Positions 1 to 11,608 of a stretch of DNA of 64,000 nucleotides are shown piece by piece (within the stretch, counting starts at the first letter, position 1; every line of letters starts with the position of its first letter). This DNA is from Serratia symbiotica (lineage in GTDB: Bacteria > Pseudomonadota > Gammaproteobacteria > Enterobacterales > Enterobacteriaceae): the NCBI GenBank assembly GCA_011754105.1, contig JAAKDF010000001.1:80282-144281 (forward strand), written 5' to 3'. A program made the translations under genes and the position numbers. The notes under the pieces were generated by a model. That model saw only the letters and a list, made by a program, of their open reading frames with translations. It did no database searches and was not told the DNA's origin.

Positions 1-1
1 G

Positions 2-247
2 TTGCCTCAGATCCTGATCAACGTGTGTTTCGAGGGCGAGCACAACCCGTTGGAATCCGCTGAAGTGTGCAAAATCACTGAACAGGTTGAAGCTGCGTTG
101 GCTGATCGTGGCCGTGTGTTATTGCGCAAATCCGGCACCGAACCGTTTATCCGTGTGATGGTAGAAGGTGAGGATGAATATCAGGTGACTGTGCTGGCAC
201 AGCGCATCGCTGACGCGGTAAAATCAGCAGGTTATCAGGATAAATAA
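2..247 (+). CDS. glmM: Phosphoglucosamine mutase, C-terminal part (5' end outside window)
   Basis: Translated C-terminus ...[25 protein letters not shown]... is the phosphohexomutase C-terminal motif; located upstream of secG as in Enterobacterales. Confidence 0.9.
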   Translation: MPQILINVCFEGEHNPLESAEVCKITEQVEAALADRGRVLLRKSGTEPFIRVMVEGEDEYQVTVLAQRIADAVKSAGYQDK

Positions 248-439
248 TTGTTAGTGTTTTTTTCTGCAAATGCATTGGTGGCAGAAAATTGACCTTGCGC
301 GGTTTGGCGGCTTTAGTTAGTATTCAAACCCGCTTAAGTAGGCAGCGTATAATAAAAGTGCCTGCGACTTCTTTTTAGAAGCTTTGAGGTGAAAAGCATT
401 TGGCATACAATTAAATGCGGCAAGGACACGGGTACGACT

Positions 440-775
440 ATGTACGAAGCTCTTCTGGTAATTTTCCTACTAATCTCAATAGGGCTAGCTGCTCTGATTA
501 TGTTGCAGCAAGGTAAAGGCGCTGAAGCTGGAGCCTCTTTCGGAGCCGGTGCCTCTGCCACACTGTTTGGCGCGAGCAGTTACGGCAACTTTATGACCCG
601 CACGACTGCGACGTTGGCGACATTGTTTTTCGTCATCAGCCTGGTTTTGGGCAACCTAAGTAGTAATAAAAGCAAGAAAAGCAGCGAGTGGGAAAATTTG
701 GGTCAGCCAGTAAAGTCTGAGCAAACTACCGTGCCGTCTTCCCCTACCAAGCCGAGTAGTGATACCCCGCAGTAA
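440..775 (+). CDS. secG: Protein translocase subunit SecG
   Basis: MYEALLVIFLLISIGLAALIMLQQGKGAEAGASFGAGASATLFG matches SecG; synteny glmM-secG-tRNA-Leu. Confidence 0.95.
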   Translation: MYEALLVIFLLISIGLAALIMLQQGKGAEAGASFGAGASATLFGASSYGNFMTRTTATLATLFFVISLVLGNLSSNKSKKSSEWENLGQPVKSEQTTVPSSPTKPSSDTPQ

Positions 776-844
776 GCAGCAACAACGCTTTAAACTGCGG
801 TTTTATCTGGATAATTGCAACGGCTGTGAGCAGTAAGAATCAGT

Positions 845-931
845 ACCGAGGTGGTGGAATTGGTAGACACACTACCTTGAGGTGGTAGTGCCCTAACGGG
901 CTTGTGGGTTCGAGTCCCATCCTCGGTACCA
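845..931 (+). tRNA. leuU: tRNA-Leu(GAG)
   Basis: Cloverleaf with ACCGAGG/CCTCGGT acceptor stem, ctaccttGAGgtggtag anticodon arm, long variable arm, terminal CCA; follows secG. Confidence 0.95.
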
Positions 932-989
932 AATCTAAGAGATAACTTGAAATTTTGCGATTTTTGCGTATATTCGGCGCGTTTTCGGA

Positions 990-1066
990 CGCGGGATTGA
1001 GCAGCTTAGTAGATTGCCTGGAGCATAATCCGAAGGGTCGTCGATTCAAATCCATCCCCCGTAACC
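990..1066 (+). pseudogene. metY: Decayed initiator tRNA-fMet (metY-like) remnant
   Basis: CGCGGGattgAGCAGC...gagCATaatccgaagg...GTCGattCAAATCC...CCCCGTAACCA aligns to tRNA-fMet in the metY position, but has mismatches in the T stem and anticodon stem. Confidence 0.7.
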
Positions 1067-1199
1067 ACTTTACTTTAAGTGTTGATTTTCAAATATACTT
1101 TTCGAATAAAATCCACTTTTTTCGAATAACATTTTGTAAATAACACTTGCTTGAAAGTTGCACCGAAGTCGCTCAGCGACACATAGGGTCCAGTTACAT

Positions 1200-1224
1200 A
1201 AAGCCCCGACCTTCGGGGCTTTAT
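1200..1224 (+). terminator. Hairpin terminator upstream of rimP
   Basis: aaagccccgaccttcggggcttta stem-loop followed by T-rich sequence. Confidence 0.7.
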
Positions 1225-1267
1225 GTAATTTGGCAGCAGAATCACTGGGCTATTTAGCCCTTTTTTT

Positions 1268-1738
1268 ATGTACTGGGGGTGGAGTTTGTCTACATTAGAG
1301 CAAAAGTTAACTGAGATGCTTTTAGCACCAGTAGAAGCGTTGGGTTTTGAGCTTGTAGGCATTGAATTTATTCGTTCGCGCCAATCTACGCTACGCATCT
1401 ATATTGACAGTGAAAACGGCATTAATGTTGATGATTGCGCTGATGTCAGCTACCAAGTTAACGCTGTATTGGATGTAAAAGAACCAATTGCAGTTGCTTA
1501 CAACTTGGAAGTCTCCTCTCCTGGCCTTGATCGCCCGATGTTTACCGCAGAACACTACACGCATTTTCTCGGTGAAAAAGTCAGCTTGGTTCTGCGCATG
1601 GCAGTTCAGAACCGCCGTAAGTGGCAAGGTATTATCAAGTCTGTAGAAGGCGAAATGATCATGGTTACTTTAGATAGGAAAGATGAAGTGTTTGCGCTGA
1701 GCAATATCCAAAAAGCTAACCTAATAGCCCACTTTTAA
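1268..1738 (+). CDS. rimP: Ribosome maturation factor RimP
   Basis: [55 protein letters not shown]; start uncertain. Confidence 0.93.
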   Translation: MYWGWSLSTLEQKLTEMLLAPVEALGFELVGIEFIRSRQSTLRIYIDSENGINVDDCADVSYQVNAVLDVKEPIAVAYNLEVSSPGLDRPMFTAEHYTHFLGEKVSLVLRMAVQNRRKWQGIIKSVEGEMIMVTLDRKDEVFALSNIQKANLIAHF

Positions 1739-1760
1739 AAGTTTGTATGAGGCACCTAGG

Positions 1761-3281
1761 ATGAATAAAGAGATTCTGGCTGTTGTTGAAGCAGTTTCCA
1801 ATGAAAAATCTCTTCCGCGTGAAAAGATTTTCGAAGCGTTGGAAACCGCTTTAGCCACTGCCACCAAGAAAAAATATGAGCAGGAAATCGATGTCCGCGT
1901 CAGCATTGATCGCAAAACCGGCGATTTCGATACCTTCCGTCGTTGGGTCGTCGTTGATGAAGTAACTCAGCCTACGCGTGAAATCACGCTGGAAGCGGCT
2001 CAGTATGAAGAGCCAGACACTGAGTTGGGCGTATATATCGAAGATCAGATCGATTCCGTTACATTTGACCGAATTACCACTCAGACGGCTAAACAGGTTA
2101 TCGTGCAGAAAGTACGCGAAGCCGAGCGCGCAATGGTGGTTGACGCTTTCCGTGAACACGAAGGAGAGATCGTCACTGGCGTGGTGAAGAAAGTTAATCG
2201 TGATCGCATCGCGCTGGATATAGGTAGCAACGCCGAAGCAGTGATTGGCCGTGACGACATGTTGCCGCGCGAAAACTTCCGCCCTGGTGACCGAATCCGT
2301 GGCGTGCTTTATGCCGTGCGTCCTGAAGCTCGAGGTGCTCAATTATTCGTCAGCCGTTCCAGCCCAGAGATGCTTAAAGAGCTTTTCTGCATTGAAGTGC
2401 CGGAAATCGGCGAAGAAGTGATTGAGATTAAAGCGGCAGCCCGCGATCCCGGTTCACGTGCAAAAATTGCAGTAAAAACCAACGACAAACGCATCGATCC
2501 AGTCGGTGCCTGCGTGGGTATGCGCGGTGCACGCGTTCAGGCAGTTTCGAGCGAGCTCGGCGGTGAACGCATCGATATCATCCTGTGGGATGATAACCCC
2601 GCGCAGTTCGTCATCAACGCCATGGCCCCGGCAGACGTCGCCTCGATCGTGGCTGATGAAGATAATTGCACGATGGATATTGCCGTTGAAGCCAGCAATC
2701 TAGCACAGGCAATCGGCCGTAATGGGCAAAATGTGCGTTTAGCCTCCCAGTTGTTAAAACAGCATCGCGACGATGACCGTTGGGAACTGAACGTGATGAC
2801 GGCGGATGATTTACAGGCCAAGCACCAGGCCGAAGCATATGCCGCTATTGATACCTTTACCAGGTATCTTGATATCGACGAAGATTTCGCTACTTTTCTG
2901 GTTGAAGAAGGCTTCTCCACTTTGGAAGAACTGGCCTACGTGCCAATCAAAGAGCTGTTGGAAATCGACGGTCTAGATGAAGATACGGTTGAAGCGTTGC
3001 GAGATCGCGCCAGAGCTGCATCAACCACGCTAGCCCTGGCTCAAAAAGAGAGTCAGGGTAGCCAGGAACCTGCAGAAGATTTACTCAACCTGCCTGGTCT
3101 TGAGCGCAACATTGCCTTTAAACTAGCCGCGTGTGGGGTTAGTACGCTAGAAGATCTTGCTGAGCAAGGTATTGATGATCTGGCTGATATTGAAGGGCTT
3201 AGCAACCATCAAGTAGGCGAGTTAATCATGACCGCACGTAATATCTGTTGGTTTGGGGCGACAACGCGTAATAAATTGTAG
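1761..3281 (+). CDS. nusA: Transcription termination/antitermination factor NusA
   Basis: [48 protein letters not shown]1/KH motifs; C-terminal repeats ending ARNICWFG. Confidence 0.96.
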   Translation: MNKEILAVVEAVSNEKSLPREKIFEALETALATATKKKYEQEIDVRVSIDRKTGDFDTFRRWVVVDEVTQPTREITLEAAQYEEPDTELGVYIEDQIDSVTFDRITTQTAKQVIVQKVREAERAMVVDAFREHEGEIVTGVVKKVNRDRIALDIGSNAEAVIGRDDMLPRENFRPGDRIRGVLYAVRPEARGAQLFVSRSSPEMLKELFCIEVPEIGEEVIEIKAAARDPGSRAKIAVKTNDKRIDPVGACVGMRGARVQAVSSELGGERIDIILWDDNPAQFVINAMAPADVASIVADEDNCTMDIAVEASNLAQAIGRNGQNVRLASQLLKQHRDDDRWELNVMTADDLQAKHQAEAYAAIDTFTRYLDIDEDFATFLVEEGFSTLEELAYVPIKELLEIDGLDEDTVEALRDRARAASTTLALAQKESQGSQEPAEDLLNLPGLERNIAFKLAACGVSTLEDLAEQGIDDLADIEGLSNHQVGELIMTARNICWFGATTRNKL

Positions 3282-3295
3282 CAGGAAGGAACAGC

Positions 3296-5956
3296 ATGAT
3301 AACAGATGTAACCGTAAAATCGCTAGCAGCGGAGATTCAGACTTCGGTTGATCGCCTGGTACAGCAGTTTGCTAATGCAGGGATCAACAAGGCAGAGTCG
3401 GATTCTGTGACCCAGCAAGAAAAAGAAACCTTGCTGGGTCACTTGAACCGTAAACACGGCAGTGTGCCGAACAAACTCACTTTGCAGCGCAAAACGCGCA
3501 GCACCTTAAATATTCCGAGCACCGGCGGTAAAAGTAAATCGGTGCAAATTGAGGTCCGTAAGAAACGTACCTATATAAATCGCAATACGCAGGAAGCCCA
3601 ACAGGCTGAAGCGGCAGAGCAGGCACAGCGTAATGCAGAGCAGGAACAGCGTAATAAAGAAACCAAACGTGCAGCCGGAGAGCAAGCCAAACGTGAGGCC
3701 GCAGTAATTGCTAAGCGTAATTCAGCGGAAAAAGGAAAAGTAACCAATCAACATACCGATGACATAACCAAGCCAGCTCAGGCAGAAAAAGCACGCCGTG
3801 AAGCCAAAGCGGCTGAACTGAAACATAAAGCGGAAGAAGAAGTACGCCGGAGGGTCGAAGAAGAATCCGAACGGGTAGCGGAAGAAGCGCGCCGTATGGC
3901 TGAAGAGAACGGTGAGAAGTGGGCTGAAGCTGAAGCAGCAAGCGCTGCAGTTGAAACTGCCGATTACCATGTGACCACCTACCAGCACGCCCGTGTCGCC
4001 GAAGACGAAAACGATGCTAAAGTTGAAGGTGAGCGCCGCGCCAGAAACCGTGGTGGCAAAGCGACTAAGCAGAAGAAAGGCAGTAAGATTTCTGATTCTA
4101 AAGCAGATCGTGAAGAAGCACGTGCTGTAACGCGTGGAGGTAAAGTCAAACGGAAGCCAAGCAGTTTGCAGCAGGGCTTTAACAAGCCAGCTCAGATGGT
4201 AAACCGTAACGTGGTTATTGGTGAAACCATCACCGTGGCTGAATTGGCCAACAAAATGGCGGTGAAAGGCTCTCAGGTCATTAAAGTGATGATGAAGCTG
4301 GGTGCAATGGCTACCATTAACCAGGTCATCGATCAGGAAAATGCACAGCTAGTGGCTGAAGAAATGGGCCACAAGGTTATCCTGCGTCGCGAGAATGAAC
4401 TGGAAGAAGCGTTGATGAGTGACCGTGATACCGGCGCTGCTACTGAGTCGCGTGCACCAGTTGTGACCATTATGGGCCATGTTGACCACGGTAAAACCTC
4501 TTTGCTGGACTACATTCGCTCCACCAAAGTAGCAGCTGGCGAAGCTGGCGGTATTACCCAGCACATTGGTGCTTATCATGTAGAAACCGACAACGGCATG
4601 ATCACATTCCTGGATACTCCAGGCCACGCCGCTTTTACTTCCATGCGCGCTCGTGGTGCTCAGGTAACTGATATTGTGGTGTTAGTGGTTGCTGCCGATG
4701 ATGGCGTGATGCCACAAACAATTGAAGCTATCCAGCATGCGATAGCGGCGCAGGTGCCATTGGTGGTTGCAGTTAACAAAATTGACAAGCCGGAAGCCGA
4801 TGTGGACAACGTTAAGCAGGAGCTGTCACAGTACGGCGTAATGCCGGAGGAGTGGGGTGGCGAAGCGCAGTTCGTCCATGTTTCTGCGAAAGTCGGTACA
4901 GGTATCGACGAACTGCTTAATGCTATCTTGTTGCAGGCTGAAGTTCTCGAATTGAAAGCGGTGCGTAGTGGTATGGCTAGTGGCGTGGTCATCGAATCCT
5001 TCCTAGATAAAGGCCGTGGCCCGGTGGCGACCCTTCTGGTTCAGGAAGGTACGCTGAACAGAGGTGATATCGTGCTTTGCGGCTTTGAATACGGCCGCGT
5101 GCGTGCGATGCGTGATGAATTAGGGTACGAAGTAGCCTCCGCTGGCCCATCTATTCCGGTGGAAATACTTGGTCTGTCCAGCGTTCCAGCAGCGGGTGAT
5201 AAAGCGACCGTAGTCCGTGACGAGAAAAAAGCGCGTGAAGTTGCACTATATCGTCAAGGCAAGTTCCGAGAAGTCAAACTGGCGCGCCAGCAGAAATCTA
5301 AGCTGGAGAATATGTTCTCCAACATGACTGACGGGGAAGTTTCCGAGCTGAACATCGTACTGAAATCAGATGTACAGGGTTCTTGCGAAGCGATTATGGA
5401 TTCATTGCTGAAGCTCTCTACCGAAGAAGTGAAGGTAAAAATTGTCGGCTGCGGCGTAGGAGGCATTACTGAAACCGATGCCACACTGGCAGCAGCCTCC
5501 AACGCGATAATTCTGGGATTCAACGTCCGTGCTGATGCCTCTGCACGCTGCGTAATTGAAGCAGAAAGCCTAGATCTGCGCTATTACTCGGTAATTTATA
5601 GCCTGATCGACGAAGTGAAGCAGGCGATGAGCGGCATGCTGGCACCTGAGTACAAACAGCAGATTATCGGCTTATCCGAAGTGCGTGACGTCTTTAAATC
5701 ACCGAAATTCGGTGCTATCGCCGGTTGTATGGTCACTGAAGGGACGATCAAACGTCATAACCCTATCCGTATTCTGCGTGCCAACGTGGTTATCTATGAA
5801 GGTGAGTTGGAGTCCCTGCGCCGCTTCAAAGATGATGTTAATGAAGTCCGTAACGGCCTGGAGTGTGGTATTGGTGTTAAGAATTACAACGATGTACGTG
5901 TTGGCGACATGATTGAGGTGTTCGAAATCATTGAAATCCAGCGTACCATCGCTTAA
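3296..5956 (+). CDS. infB: Translation initiation factor IF-2
   Basis: [21 protein letters not shown]1 motif, [17 protein letters not shown]; long charged N-domain; follows nusA. Confidence 0.97.
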   Translation: MITDVTVKSLAAEIQTSVDRLVQQFANAGINKAESDSVTQQEKETLLGHLNRKHGSVPNKLTLQRKTRSTLNIPSTGGKSKSVQIEVRKKRTYINRNTQEAQQAEAAEQAQRNAEQEQRNKETKRAAGEQAKREAAVIAKRNSAEKGKVTNQHTDDITKPAQAEKARREAKAAELKHKAEEEVRRRVEEESERVAEEARRMAEENGEKWAEAEAASAAVETADYHVTTYQHARVAEDENDAKVEGERRARNRGGKATKQKKGSKISDSKADREEARAVTRGGKVKRKPSSLQQGFNKPAQMVNRNVVIGETITVAELANKMAVKGSQVIKVMMKLGAMATINQVIDQENAQLVAEEMGHKVILRRENELEEALMSDRDTGAATESRAPVVTIMGHVDHGKTSLLDYIRSTKVAAGEAGGITQHIGAYHVETDNGMITFLDTPGHAAFTSMRARGAQVTDIVVLVVAADDGVMPQTIEAIQHAIAAQVPLVVAVNKIDKPEADVDNVKQELSQYGVMPEEWGGEAQFVHVSAKVGTGIDELLNAILLQAEVLELKAVRSGMASGVVIESFLDKGRGPVATLLVQEGTLNRGDIVLCGFEYGRVRAMRDELGYEVASAGPSIPVEILGLSSVPAAGDKATVVRDEKKAREVALYRQGKFREVKLARQQKSKLENMFSNMTDGEVSELNIVLKSDVQGSCEAIMDSLLKLSTEEVKVKIVGCGVGGITETDATLAAASNAIILGFNVRADASARCVIEAESLDLRYYSVIYSLIDEVKQAMSGMLAPEYKQQIIGLSEVRDVFKSPKFGAIAGCMVTEGTIKRHNPIRILRANVVIYEGELESLRRFKDDVNEVRNGLECGIGVKNYNDVRVGDMIEVFEIIEIQRTIA

Positions 5957-5983
5957 CGACTACACATCTGCGCTGATGATCTA

Positions 5984-6106
5984 AAATAATTCGAGTTTCC
6001 TCAGGATAGTAACTGAGCGTATCCCTCAGTAGCATAGGCACCTATGCCACTGAGGTGAGTGAAGAGGGTTAACAAAGAGGCAAGTTTAAGTATATGGGGT
6101 AATATC
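5984..6106. repeat. ERIC-like intergenic repeat (IRU)
   Basis: ttcgagtttcctcagg...cctcagtagcataggcacctatgccactgaggtgagtg...aacaaagaggcaagttt matches the general layout of ERIC elements; central near-perfect palindrome. Confidence 0.65.
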
Positions 6107-6153
6107 TGTTAACGGGGGCTCTTTGTACCCCCGATTTGTCTGGAGAGTCCAAA

Positions 6154-6567
6154 ATGGCAAAAGAATTTAGCCGTAGTCAACGCCGCGTAGCGCAAGAGAT
6201 GAAGAAAGAGATTGCGATCATTTTGCAACGTGAAATCAAAGATCCGCGCATTGGCATGGCCACCGTATCTGACGTAGAAATTTCCCGCAATCTGGCCTAC
6301 GCCAAGGTTTACGTTACCTTTCTAAAAGTGTTGGATGAAAATCATGATCCAGACCAGGTTAACAATGGCATTAAAGCATTGCAGGATGCTGCCGGGTATA
6401 TCCGCACGTTACTTGGCAAAGCTATGTGTTTGCGTGTGGTGCCGGAACTGACTTTCGCCTACGACAACTCGCTGGTGGAAGGCATGCGCATTTCCAACCT
6501 GGTGACCAATATGGTAAAGAATGACGCCGAACGCCGTTGCGTATCTAGCGATGACGAGGAGGCTTAA
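6154..6567 (+). CDS. rbfA: 30S ribosome-binding factor A
   Basis: [56 protein letters not shown]. Confidence 0.95.
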   Translation: MAKEFSRSQRRVAQEMKKEIAIILQREIKDPRIGMATVSDVEISRNLAYAKVYVTFLKVLDENHDPDQVNNGIKALQDAAGYIRTLLGKAMCLRVVPELTFAYDNSLVEGMRISNLVTNMVKNDAERRCVSSDDEEA

Positions 6568-7503
6568 ATGAGTCGCCATCGTCGCCGTGGCCGTGATATC
6601 CACGGCGTACTGTTATTAGACAAACCGCAGGGTTTGTCGTCTAACGATGCTTTGCAAAAAGTGAAGCGCCTGTACAACGCCAATCGCGCAGGTCACACCG
6701 GCGCGCTCGATCCGTTGGCTACCGGCATGCTACCGATATGCCTGGGCGAAGCGACCAAGTTCTCGCAGTTCCTGCTCAATTCTGACAAACGTTATCGGGT
6801 GATCGCCAAACTAGGGCAGCGTACCGACACCTCGGACGCCGATGGTCAGGTTGTGCAGCAGCGCCCGGTGAGTTTCACCCAGGCGCTGCTAGATATGGTG
6901 CTGGATAACTTCCGTGGCGACCTCCGACAGGTGCCATCAATGTATTCGGCACTGAAGTATCAGGGCAAGAAGCTATATGAATATGCGCGCCAGGGCATTG
7001 AAGTTCCGCGTGAAGCACGCAGCATTACCGTTTATCAGCTACAGGCTGTTCGCTGCGAAGGGGATGAACTGGAGTTAGAAATCTACTGCTCAAAAGGCAC
7101 TTATATCCGCACTATCATCGACGATCTCGGTGAACTACTGGGATGCGGTGCGCATGTAGTCTACCTGCGCCGCCTACAAGTAGCAACTTATCCGATCGAA
7201 CGTATGGTGACGTTGGAACAACTTAATGCTTTACTGTCGCAGGCGATTGCGCTGGATGCATTGCTCGATCCATTGCTGATGCCGATGGACAGCCCGGTTG
7301 ATAACTATCCAGAAGTGAATCTGTTGCCTGTAGTAGCGGGTTATGTCAAACAAGGGCAGACAGTGCAAGTTGCTGGTGTGCCTGCTTCTGGCATAGTGCG
7401 CATCACCGAAGGCGAAAAACGTAAATTTATCGGCGTAGGTACCGTCGCCGAAGATGGTCGTCTGGCACCACGCCGCCTAGTCGTCGAACGTGTTGTCGAT
7501 TAA
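6568..7503 (+). CDS. truB: tRNA pseudouridine(55) synthase
   Basis: [53 protein letters not shown]. Confidence 0.96.
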   Translation: MSRHRRRGRDIHGVLLLDKPQGLSSNDALQKVKRLYNANRAGHTGALDPLATGMLPICLGEATKFSQFLLNSDKRYRVIAKLGQRTDTSDADGQVVQQRPVSFTQALLDMVLDNFRGDLRQVPSMYSALKYQGKKLYEYARQGIEVPREARSITVYQLQAVRCEGDELELEIYCSKGTYIRTIIDDLGELLGCGAHVVYLRRLQVATYPIERMVTLEQLNALLSQAIALDALLDPLLMPMDSPVDNYPEVNLLPVVAGYVKQGQTVQVAGVPASGIVRITEGEKRKFIGVGTVAEDGRLAPRRLVVERVVD

Positions 7504-7515
7504 GGGTGGATAAAG

Positions 7516-7558
7516 TGTGCGTATCCCCCTTGTAGCTTGAAGGATGACGGAGATAAGA
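7516..7558. repeat. Truncated ERIC-like repeat end
   Basis: gtatcccccttgtagcttgaaggatgacggagata resembles ERIC terminal sequence. Confidence 0.4.
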
Positions 7559-7641
7559 GTAGAGTAAGCGCGGCTTATGCATTAGGTTGCTGAATTATAG
7601 ATTGGCACCTGTAGTTATCATCTATAATCTGGAGTATTACC

Positions 7642-7911
7642 ATGTCTCTAAGTGTTAAAGTTAAAGCTCAAATCGTGGCTGATTTTGGTCGTGATGCTAA
7701 CGATAGCGGCTCTACCGAAGTTCAGGTTGCCCTGCTGACTGCGCAGATCAACCATCTGCAAGGCCACTTCTCCGAGCACAAAAAAGATCACCATAGCCGT
7801 CGTGGTCTACTGCGTATGGTTTCTCAGCGTCGTAAGCTTCTAGATTACCTGAAGCGTAAAGATGTAGCACGTTACACCAGCCTGATCGGGCGCCTGGGTC
7901 TGCGTCGCTAA
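7642..7911 (+). CDS. rpsO: 30S ribosomal protein S15
   Basis: [70 protein letters not shown]. Confidence 0.98.
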   Translation: MSLSVKVKAQIVADFGRDANDSGSTEVQVALLTAQINHLQGHFSEHKKDHHSRRGLLRMVSQRRKLLDYLKRKDVARYTSLIGRLGLRR

Positions 7912-7930
7912 TCTAGCTGGTTTAAGAGGG

Positions 7931-7958
7931 AAAGGGGAAATATCATGGCCCCTTTTTT
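7931..7958 (+). terminator. rpsO terminator hairpin
   Basis: aaaggggaaatatcatggccccttttttct stem plus T-tract directly after rpsO. Confidence 0.75.
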
Positions 7959-8170
7959 CTAGGAATAAAAAGTAAATTAGGTTAATGTATTGCCTGATGC
8001 TATCAAAATAGATTTTCCGTTACAGAGGTTCGTGCGACTAATGAGAGGATTTATCCCCAGTTTGAGATAAAGATTGTCATTAGTTGCGAGGATGTAGTGG
8101 AAAGGTAAGTCAAGTCATAGGCGTGTCGAGTTATAATTACGATAGTACGCCGTTAATCAAGGACATAATT

Positions 8171-10282
8171 TTGCTGACACCGATCATTCGCAAATTCCAT
8201 TATGGACAGCATACTGTCACCATCGAAACCGGTATGATGGCACGTCAGGCCACCGCCGCCGTTATGGTAAGCATGGATGAGACCGCTGTATTCGTCACTA
8301 TAGTGGGCCAGAAAAAAGCCAAGCCCGGTCAAAGTTTCTTCCCGCTGACTGTACACTATCAGGAACGTACCTACGCTGCTGGCCGAATACCTGGTAGTTT
8401 CTTCCGTCGTGAAGGCCGCCCAAGCGAGGGTGAAACGCTGACCTCTCGTCTGATTGACCGTCCAATCCGACCTCTATTCCCGGACAACTTCCTGAACGAA
8501 GTTCAGGTAATCGCCACCGTGGTTTCTGTTAACCCGCAAGTTAACCCCGATATCGTCGCAATGATTGGCACCTCTGCCGCCCTGAGCCTATCCGGTATTC
8601 CGTTCAACGGCCCAATTAGTGCAGCACGCGTGGGTTACATCAACGACAAGTATGTACTGAACCCGACGACTGACGAACTGAAAATAAGTAGTCTAGATCT
8701 AGTAGTTGCTGGCACTGCTGGCGCGGTGCTGATGGTTGAATCTGAAGCTGATGTGCTAAGCGAAGATCAAATGCTGGGGGCGGTGGTGTTTGGTCACCAG
8801 CAACAGCAGGTGGTGATAGAGAGCATCAACTCTCTGGTAGCTGAAGCTGGTAAGCTTAAGTGGGACTGGCAGGCACCTGTGGTCAATGCAGCGCTGCATG
8901 CGCGCGTGGCCGAACTGGCCGAAGCACGCTTGGGCGCCGCTTATCACATTACTGAGAAACAAGAGCGTTACGCTCAGGTAGATGCGATAAAAGACAGCGT
9001 GGTTGAAACCCTGTTGGTGCAAGATAAAACGATAGACGCTTCAGAAATTAAGGATATCCTGAGCAGCGTCGAGAAAAACTTAGTGCGTAGCCGTGTACTG
9101 CGAGGAGAACCACGTATCGACGGCCGCGAGAAAGACATGATCCGTAGTCTGGATGTGCGTACCAGCGTACTGCCGCGCACCCATGGTTCCGCGCTGTTCA
9201 CCCGTGGTGAAACACAGGCGTTGGTTACCGCGACACTAGGTACTACGCGTGATGCACAGATCCTGGATGAACTTATGGGAGAGAAGACCGATAGCTTCCT
9301 TTTCCATTACAACTTCCCCCCTTATTCCGTTGGCGAAACCGGCATGGTCGGTTCACCTAAGCGCCGCGAAATTGGTCACGGCCGTCTGGCAAAACGTGGC
9401 GTATTGGCTATGATGCCTAAACTGGAAGATTTTCCGTACACGGTGCGGATAGTTTCTGAAATTACCGAATCCAATGGGTCTTCTTCCATGGCTTCTATCT
9501 GTGGTGCTTCTCTGGCGCTGATGGATGCAGGCGTGCCAATCAAGGCTGCTGTTGCGGGTATCGCCATGGGGTTGGTGAAAGAATCGGATAACTTTGTGGT
9601 TCTGTCCGACATTCTGGGTGATGAAGATCACCTAGGTGATATGGACTTCAAAGTGGCCGGTAGCCGTGACGGTATAACCGCGCTGCAAATGGATATCAAA
9701 ATTGAAGGCATCACCCGCGAAATCATGCAGGTAGCACTAAACCAAGCCAAAGGGGCGCGTCTGCATATCCTGAGCGTGATGGAACAGGCAATCAGCGTGC
9801 CGCGTGGCGATATTTCTCAGTTCGCACCACGTATTCACACTATCCGCATCAGCACGGATAAAATTAAAGACGTGATCGGTAAAGGCGGATCGGTGATTCG
9901 TGCACTGACCGAAGAGACTGACACCACCATTGAAATTGACGATGATGGTACAGTTAAAATCGCTGCGACTGACGGGGAGAAAGCGAAATTTGCTATCCGT
10001 CGTATTGAAGAGATCACCGCAGAGATTGAAGTTGGCCGCATTTATCAAGGTAAGGTCACTCGTATCGTTGATTTCGGCGCGTTCGTCGCTATCGGCGGGG
10101 GTAAAGAAGGCTTAGTACACATCTCTCAAATTACCGATAAGCGTGTTGAGAGAGTCACTGACTATCTGCAAAGGGGTGATGATGTGCCGGTTAAAGTACT
10201 GGAAGTGGACCGTCAGGGCCGTGTACGTCTAAGCATCAAAGATGCGACTATGCCAGAAGCAGGAGTCTCCTCCTGCATTTAA
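8171..10282 (+). CDS. pnp: Polyribonucleotide nucleotidyltransferase (PNPase), short C-terminal tail
   Basis: TTG start [45 protein letters not shown] and S1 domains present; C-terminus ends [18 protein letters not shown]. Confidence 0.96.
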   Translation: MLTPIIRKFHYGQHTVTIETGMMARQATAAVMVSMDETAVFVTIVGQKKAKPGQSFFPLTVHYQERTYAAGRIPGSFFRREGRPSEGETLTSRLIDRPIRPLFPDNFLNEVQVIATVVSVNPQVNPDIVAMIGTSAALSLSGIPFNGPISAARVGYINDKYVLNPTTDELKISSLDLVVAGTAGAVLMVESEADVLSEDQMLGAVVFGHQQQQVVIESINSLVAEAGKLKWDWQAPVVNAALHARVAELAEARLGAAYHITEKQERYAQVDAIKDSVVETLLVQDKTIDASEIKDILSSVEKNLVRSRVLRGEPRIDGREKDMIRSLDVRTSVLPRTHGSALFTRGETQALVTATLGTTRDAQILDELMGEKTDSFLFHYNFPPYSVGETGMVGSPKRREIGHGRLAKRGVLAMMPKLEDFPYTVRIVSEITESNGSSSMASICGASLALMDAGVPIKAAVAGIAMGLVKESDNFVVLSDILGDEDHLGDMDFKVAGSRDGITALQMDIKIEGITREIMQVALNQAKGARLHILSVMEQAISVPRGDISQFAPRIHTIRISTDKIKDVIGKGGSVIRALTEETDTTIEIDDDGTVKIAATDGEKAKFAIRRIEEITAEIEVGRIYQGKVTRIVDFGAFVAIGGGKEGLVHISQITDKRVERVTDYLQRGDDVPVKVLEVDRQGRVRLSIKDATMPEAGVSSCI

Positions 10283-10499
10283 AGCAAAATAACTGTATAG
10301 ATACAATTAGCTCCCTATCCTATGGCATGGCGCTAATTGTATCGCTGCCTGGTTAGAAACTCTTGTATTTAGCAATACGGGAGGATAGGGCGTTAATTTA
10401 ATGTTTGTCTTCGGTAGTGGGAAATGAAGCCTTTCTTGCGTTGTGGTACGTTGTAATATCACTTATGCTGGCATGATACAGCAACTATAATTGGCGTAA

Positions 10500-11365
10500 A
10501 TACGAGATTTTGGCGATCCCACTGCAACTTATGATGCAGCAAGAAATACTCCTGGCACGTATGAAACTGATACTTGATAGACGGGAAATGACCTTCGATG
10601 AGCGGGCGCAGCTTTTATATGAGCGTAGTGTGCTGTATAATAGCCTCGGTACTACGTGCATTAGCTCGCAATAATTTCTCTCAGGCGCTGGCAATACATA
10701 CTGATATACCTGAAGTTTTCAACTACCTAGGCACTTACTTAACGCAGGCAAGTAATGCTGATACTGCCTATGAAGCGTTTGATTCTGTATTAGAGCTTGA
10801 TCTAACTTACAAGTACGCTCGTTTAAACTAAGGCATCGCATTGCATTATCGCTGCCGCTTCTCGTTGGCGAAGAATTATCTGCTGGCTTTTTATCAAGAC
10901 GACCCAAACGATCCCTTCCGTTCGTTGTGGCTATATCTTATGGAACGAGAAATCGATCCCAAAAAGGCTGACGTAGAGCTCAAGCAGCGTTATGAAAAAG
11001 CGAACCGAGTGCAATAATAGGGATGTAATATTATCGAATTTTACCTGGGTAACATTAGCGAAAAAAAGCTGATGTCACGCTTCAAGGTAGATACAACGGA
11101 TAACACTTCGCTCGCTGAGCATCTCAATAAAACTGACTTTTATTTAGGTAAACACCACCTGATTCTAGGGGACAAGAACACAGCTTCGGCGCTGTTCAAA
11201 CTGACGGTGGCTAGTAACGTAAATAACTTCGTTAAGCACCGCTATGCATTGTTGGAATTTGGCGCTTTTAGGCCAAGAGCAAGACGAATTATCATAATCA
11301 TACCAGCAATAGCTGACGAACACTTCTACCCAATAGGTTTTAATTTGCGGCAAGTTAGCAATCAA
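10500..11365 (+). pseudogene. nlpI: Lipoprotein NlpI remnant
   Basis: Fragments [91 protein letters not shown] spread over frames with stops; position pnp-nlpI-deaD. Confidence 0.85.
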
Positions 11366-11374
11366 ACGGGATCC

Positions 11375-11446
11375 CTGGAGCTAAGTTTGCTAAGTGACGA
11401 GGGTAAGGGAGAGCAGCTAACACCGCGGTGGCTTGAAAGATGAAGG
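11375..11446. repeat. ERIC-like repeat fragment
   Basis: gctaagtttgctaagtgacgagggtaagggagagcagctaacaccgcggtggcttgaaagatgaagg. Confidence 0.45.
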
Positions 11447-11608
11447 ATTATCATCTCTGATAGACATTAGTTTTACAGCCAATGCTACCGCCTTCACGTG
11501 TGAGAGTTTTTTGTTCGTTTTATAAACTAATTTGAGCCGGTTCACATTTTTCAATGAAAATGACTGAAAATTTTCTCGACGAGTTATGTAGACTGGCTGC
11601 CATTATTA

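Noticed and set aside
3600-4150. Repetitive Glu/Ala/Arg-rich stretch as a novel repeat protein
   Set aside because: It is the normal variable N-terminal domain of IF-2
3711-4185. Long minus-strand ORFs opposite infB, nusA, pnp and other genes in the ORF track
   Set aside because: They overlap strongly conserved plus-strand genes and have low-complexity or shadow composition; no recognisable domains
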